Origin: an uncultured bacterium
GTDB lineage: Bacteria > UBA4055
Length of the DNA stretch: 7,691 nt
Assembly: GCA_937873545.1 (NCBI GenBank)
Contig: CALMWI010000117.1
Location: 1-7,691, forward strand
Direction: 5' to 3'
Within the stretch, counting starts at the first letter, position 1. The number at the start of each line of letters is the position of its first letter. Positions 5,913 through 7,691 of this stretch are shown piece by piece. The position numbers and the translations under genes are program-made. The notes below the pieces were generated by a model that was not told the DNA's origin, did no database searches, and saw nothing but the letters and a program-made list of their open reading frames with translations.

Positions 5913-7135
5913 TGTTAAAAGACATCATTTTAATAGCTTTCAACACCCTCAGAATGAATAAAATGCGTTCCGCTTTAACGATGCTCGGTATAATCATCGG
6001 CATCATGGTGATCATCCTGATGCAGGCGGGGATCGAGGGCCTGAGAAAAGAGATCAAAACCGAGATAGACAAGCTCGGTTCGACAAGCTTTTTTATCACG
6101 AAAACACCTTCATTCGGACACGGCGGACACGAATGGGACGAATTTGAGAGAAGAAAGAATATTACCGCAGACCTAATTCCTGTAATAAAAAGAGACTGCC
6201 CGAGTGTTGCGCAGGTAATTCCGATCATGGAGAACTGGAACGAGGAGGTCAGCTACAAGAATAAAAAAACCGAAAGGACAGTATTCGTCATAGGGGTTTC
6301 CGAGGGCTGGTTTGAAGTTTCGGGCTACGAGATCGAGCAAGGACGATTTTTTTCCGACAACGATTATCAGTTCAATCAGAAATATGCTGTGATCGGAAAA
6401 AGCATCAAGAACAAGCTTTATGAATCTTCCGATGCTGTTGATAAATATATTTTCATCGAGAACGAGCGGTTTTTGGTGATCGGCGAATTTAAGGAAAAGG
6501 GATCCAAATTCGGGCAGGACATGGATAATATCGCCTGCATAACATCATTTTTTTATGAAAAGCTTTACGGTAAGTTAAGGAACATCGATATTCTGATCTC
6601 GGCAAGATCCACCGAAGTTATGGCCAAAGCTACAGATGAAGTGATTATGTCTCTGCGCAGAGAAAGGAATCTTAAAGCTGACGACGAGAATGATTTCGAG
6701 GTAACGACAAAGGATGAGATCACGAATAAGATGAACAGTATTATAGCTATAATTTATCTTGTTGCCCTGTCGATCGGCGGAATGTCTCTTCTTGTTGGAA
6801 GCATCGGCATCATGAACATGATGCTTGTTTCAATTACTGAAAGAACGAACGAGATAGGGATAAGACGCTCTCTCGGCGCGAATAAAAAGAATATAATAGC
6901 CCAGTTCCTTATCGAGTCGGTGATGCTTAGCTTTACCGGAGGCGCAATCGGAATAACGCTCGGTGTGACAATATCTCAGCTCATATCTAAATTTACGCAA
7001 TACGCCACTTTCGCTCCCGCATGGACGATAGCGACCGCATTTTCTGTATCTATTCTGATAGGGATTATTGCGGGTATCTACCCCGCTCTCAAGGCAAGCG
7101 ATCTTAATCCGATCGATGCCCTGAGACAGGAATAA
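5912..7135 (+). CDS. MacB/FtsX-type ABC transporter permease 2
   Basis: A 407-residue paralogue of the preceding permease with the same plan: helix 1 (about 20-39, ALTMLGIIIGIMVIILM), a periplasmic core domain (about 45-275), and helices at about 277-305, 330-356 and 370-391. It keeps the coupling loop GSIGIMNMMLVSITERTNEIGIRRSLGA and the C-terminal DLNPIDALRQE. Differences include LGSTSFFI in place of LGSNSVYI after helix 1 and a His-containing stretch GHGGHEWDE (69-77) at the start of the periplasmic part. The two cores align through W.E..R...IT and the FF/RFF turn, which fits an old tandem duplication followed by specialisation. The pair with one ATPase gene suggests a heterodimeric transporter. 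The stop lies 5 bp from the stop of the convergent queF, and no terminator is seen. Confidence 0.95.
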   Translation: MLKDIILIAFNTLRMNKMRSALTMLGIIIGIMVIILMQAGIEGLRKEIKTEIDKLGSTSFFITKTPSFGHGGHEWDEFERRKNITADLIPVIKRDCPSVAQVIPIMENWNEEVSYKNKKTERTVFVIGVSEGWFEVSGYEIEQGRFFSDNDYQFNQKYAVIGKSIKNKLYESSDAVDKYIFIENERFLVIGEFKEKGSKFGQDMDNIACITSFFYEKLYGKLRNIDILISARSTEVMAKATDEVIMSLRRERNLKADDENDFEVTTKDEITNKMNSIIAIIYLVALSIGGMSLLVGSIGIMNMMLVSITERTNEIGIRRSLGANKKNIIAQFLIESVMLSFTGGAIGITLGVTISQLISKFTQYATFAPAWTIATAFSVSILIGIIAGIYPALKASDLNPIDALRQE

Positions 7136-7140
7136 AATTT

Positions 7141-7536
7141 TTACTTCTTAGCTTTTTCAGAATCTATAACGCAGGTGGTATAAATCCCGCCCCTCACATT
7201 ATAGTTCGTTTCTATTCTGATCGATCTCGGTTTCAGAAGATTTTTCAGATCTTTATATATTCTGTCGGTCAGCTCTTCCTGATATATGCCGACATTCCTG
7301 AATGATATCAGATAATACTTAAGAGATTTCAGCTCTACGATATGCTTATTCGGAACATAATGTATATTCAAATTGCTGAAATCGGGCAGACCGGAGAAAG
7401 GACATACGGCCGATAATTCGTCAGTCTCGAAAGTGATATCCTGAGTTTCTCCTTTGTACGGTATCGTTTCAAGAAAATCCGTTCTTATGGATTTATGAGA
7501 ATCAAACCCGAATACCTTTCCGCTTGCTTTAGCCAT
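7141..7536 (-). CDS. queF: NADPH-dependent 7-cyano-7-deazaguanine reductase QueF (preQ1 synthase)
   Basis: A 131-residue cytosolic enzyme of the short (unimodular) class. It reduces the nitrile of preQ0 to the amine of preQ1 for queuosine in tRNA. It has the tunnelling-fold signature: catalytic Cys45 in SAVCPFSGLPDF, proton-donor Asp52, the QueF motif ELKSLKYY (68-75) and SFRNVGIYQEE with Glu87 for base binding. The B. subtilis protein has HE where this one has QE (Gln86-Glu87), and it is somewhat longer (about 165). The ATG at 7536 follows an AAGGGGA site, and the gene starts 9 nt after the amidohydrolase gene ends, so the two are probably cotranscribed. No preQ1 riboswitch-like leader fits in that gap. 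Its 3' end abuts the convergent permease gene. Confidence 0.95.
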   Translation of the reverse strand: MAKASGKVFGFDSHKSIRTDFLETIPYKGETQDITFETDELSAVCPFSGLPDFSNLNIHYVPNKHIVELKSLKYYLISFRNVGIYQEELTDRIYKDLKNLLKPRSIRIETNYNVRGGIYTTCVIDSEKAKK

Positions 7537-7540
7537 AATG

Positions 7541-7547
7541 TCCCCTT
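7541..7547 (-). promoter_or_regulatory. Ribosome binding site of queF
   Basis: AAGGGGA on the minus strand, overlapping the TAA stop of the amidohydrolase gene and 4 nt before the queF ATG. It is strong and supports the chosen start. Confidence 0.7.
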
Positions 7548-7691
7548 ATTTTTTCCTTAAAACTTTACCTTCAGCCATGACCATGCTCGGAAAAGCGCCG
7601 ATATTCAAAGGTTCTTTATCCCATACTATCAGACTTGCGATCTTTCCTTTCTCTACAGTTCCTAAGATATCGTCAATGCCGAGGATTTTCG
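7546..7691 (-). CDS. Amidohydrolase family protein, C-terminal end
   Basis: The last 47 residues of a gene entering from the right edge. They read KILGIDDILGTVEKGKIASL followed by IVWDKEPLNIGAFPSMVMAE and GKVLRKK. The pattern of a short helix, then LG.(D).LGT.E.GK.A.L.VWD..PL, then V..V...GKV, is the classic C-terminal composite beta-sandwich of metal-dependent amidohydrolases (imidazolonepropionase/dihydroorotase/adenine deaminase superfamily). The metal ligands and substrate pocket lie outside the window, so the substrate cannot be named. It is unlikely to belong to queuosine synthesis and is probably only a transcriptional neighbour of queF. Confidence 0.8.
   Translation of the reverse strand, partial: KILGIDDILGTVEKGKIASLIVWDKEPLNIGAFPSMVMAEGKVLRKK

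Noticed and set aside
7088..7140. An imperfect stem (TCTCAAGGC with GCCCTGAGA) near the end of permease 2, followed by TTTTT, as a terminator.
   Set aside because: The loop is 22 nt, the stem has a mismatch, the T-run is about 12 nt beyond the stem, and the bases encode the conserved C-terminus.

Overview
The window carries eight genes: six complete and one cut off at each edge. They form a house-keeping block on the minus strand, a four-gene transporter operon on the plus strand, and a second minus-strand block. Base composition is moderate (low-to-mid 40s % G+C by eye) and even. I see no mobile element, tRNA, rRNA or CRISPR array. The MetF protein, read from memory, resembles the Bacteroidota/FCB-group form (a ~320-residue protein with a GVAGYPEKH block and a PGIHVFTMGKG tail). 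Shine-Dalgarno sequences are clear at several genes, and one promoter is an almost perfect sigma70 type; both are unusual for Bacteroidota proper. An uncultured Gram-negative relative of the FCB group is the best guess, but the exact phylum cannot be fixed from this window.

Left block (1-2552, minus strand). A DUF1015-family gene has its own strong promoter (2597-2625) and a textbook intrinsic terminator (1273-1302), so it looks monocistronic. Next comes metF with a probable promoter of its own. It overlaps by one base (TAATG) a homocysteine S-methyltransferase gene that runs off the left edge. MetF makes 5-methyl-tetrahydrofolate and the next enzyme is expected to pass the methyl group to homocysteine, so the pair forms the last two steps of methionine synthesis.

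Middle block (about 2700-7135, plus strand). A MacA-like membrane-fusion protein, a MacB/LolD-type ABC ATPase and two related but divergent MacB/FtsX-type permeases are packed with 8-nt overlap, 1-nt gap and 1-nt overlap. This is a split tripartite ABC efflux system with two permease subunits, probably a heterodimer. The fusion protein has a TolC-docking-like tip motif, but no TolC gene lies in the window. A 17-bp near-palindrome overlaps the likely promoter and is a candidate operator.

Right block (7141-7691, minus strand). queF (preQ1 synthase, the NADPH-dependent nitrile reductase of queuosine synthesis) follows the end of an amidohydrolase-family gene by 9 nt. queF is convergent with the last permease, with only 5 bp between the stop codons and no recognisable terminator.

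No wholly new system is evident. The points most worth following are the DUF1015 protein with its DGHHR motif next to one-carbon genes, the paired-permease exporter with its candidate operator, and the terminator-less convergent junction.
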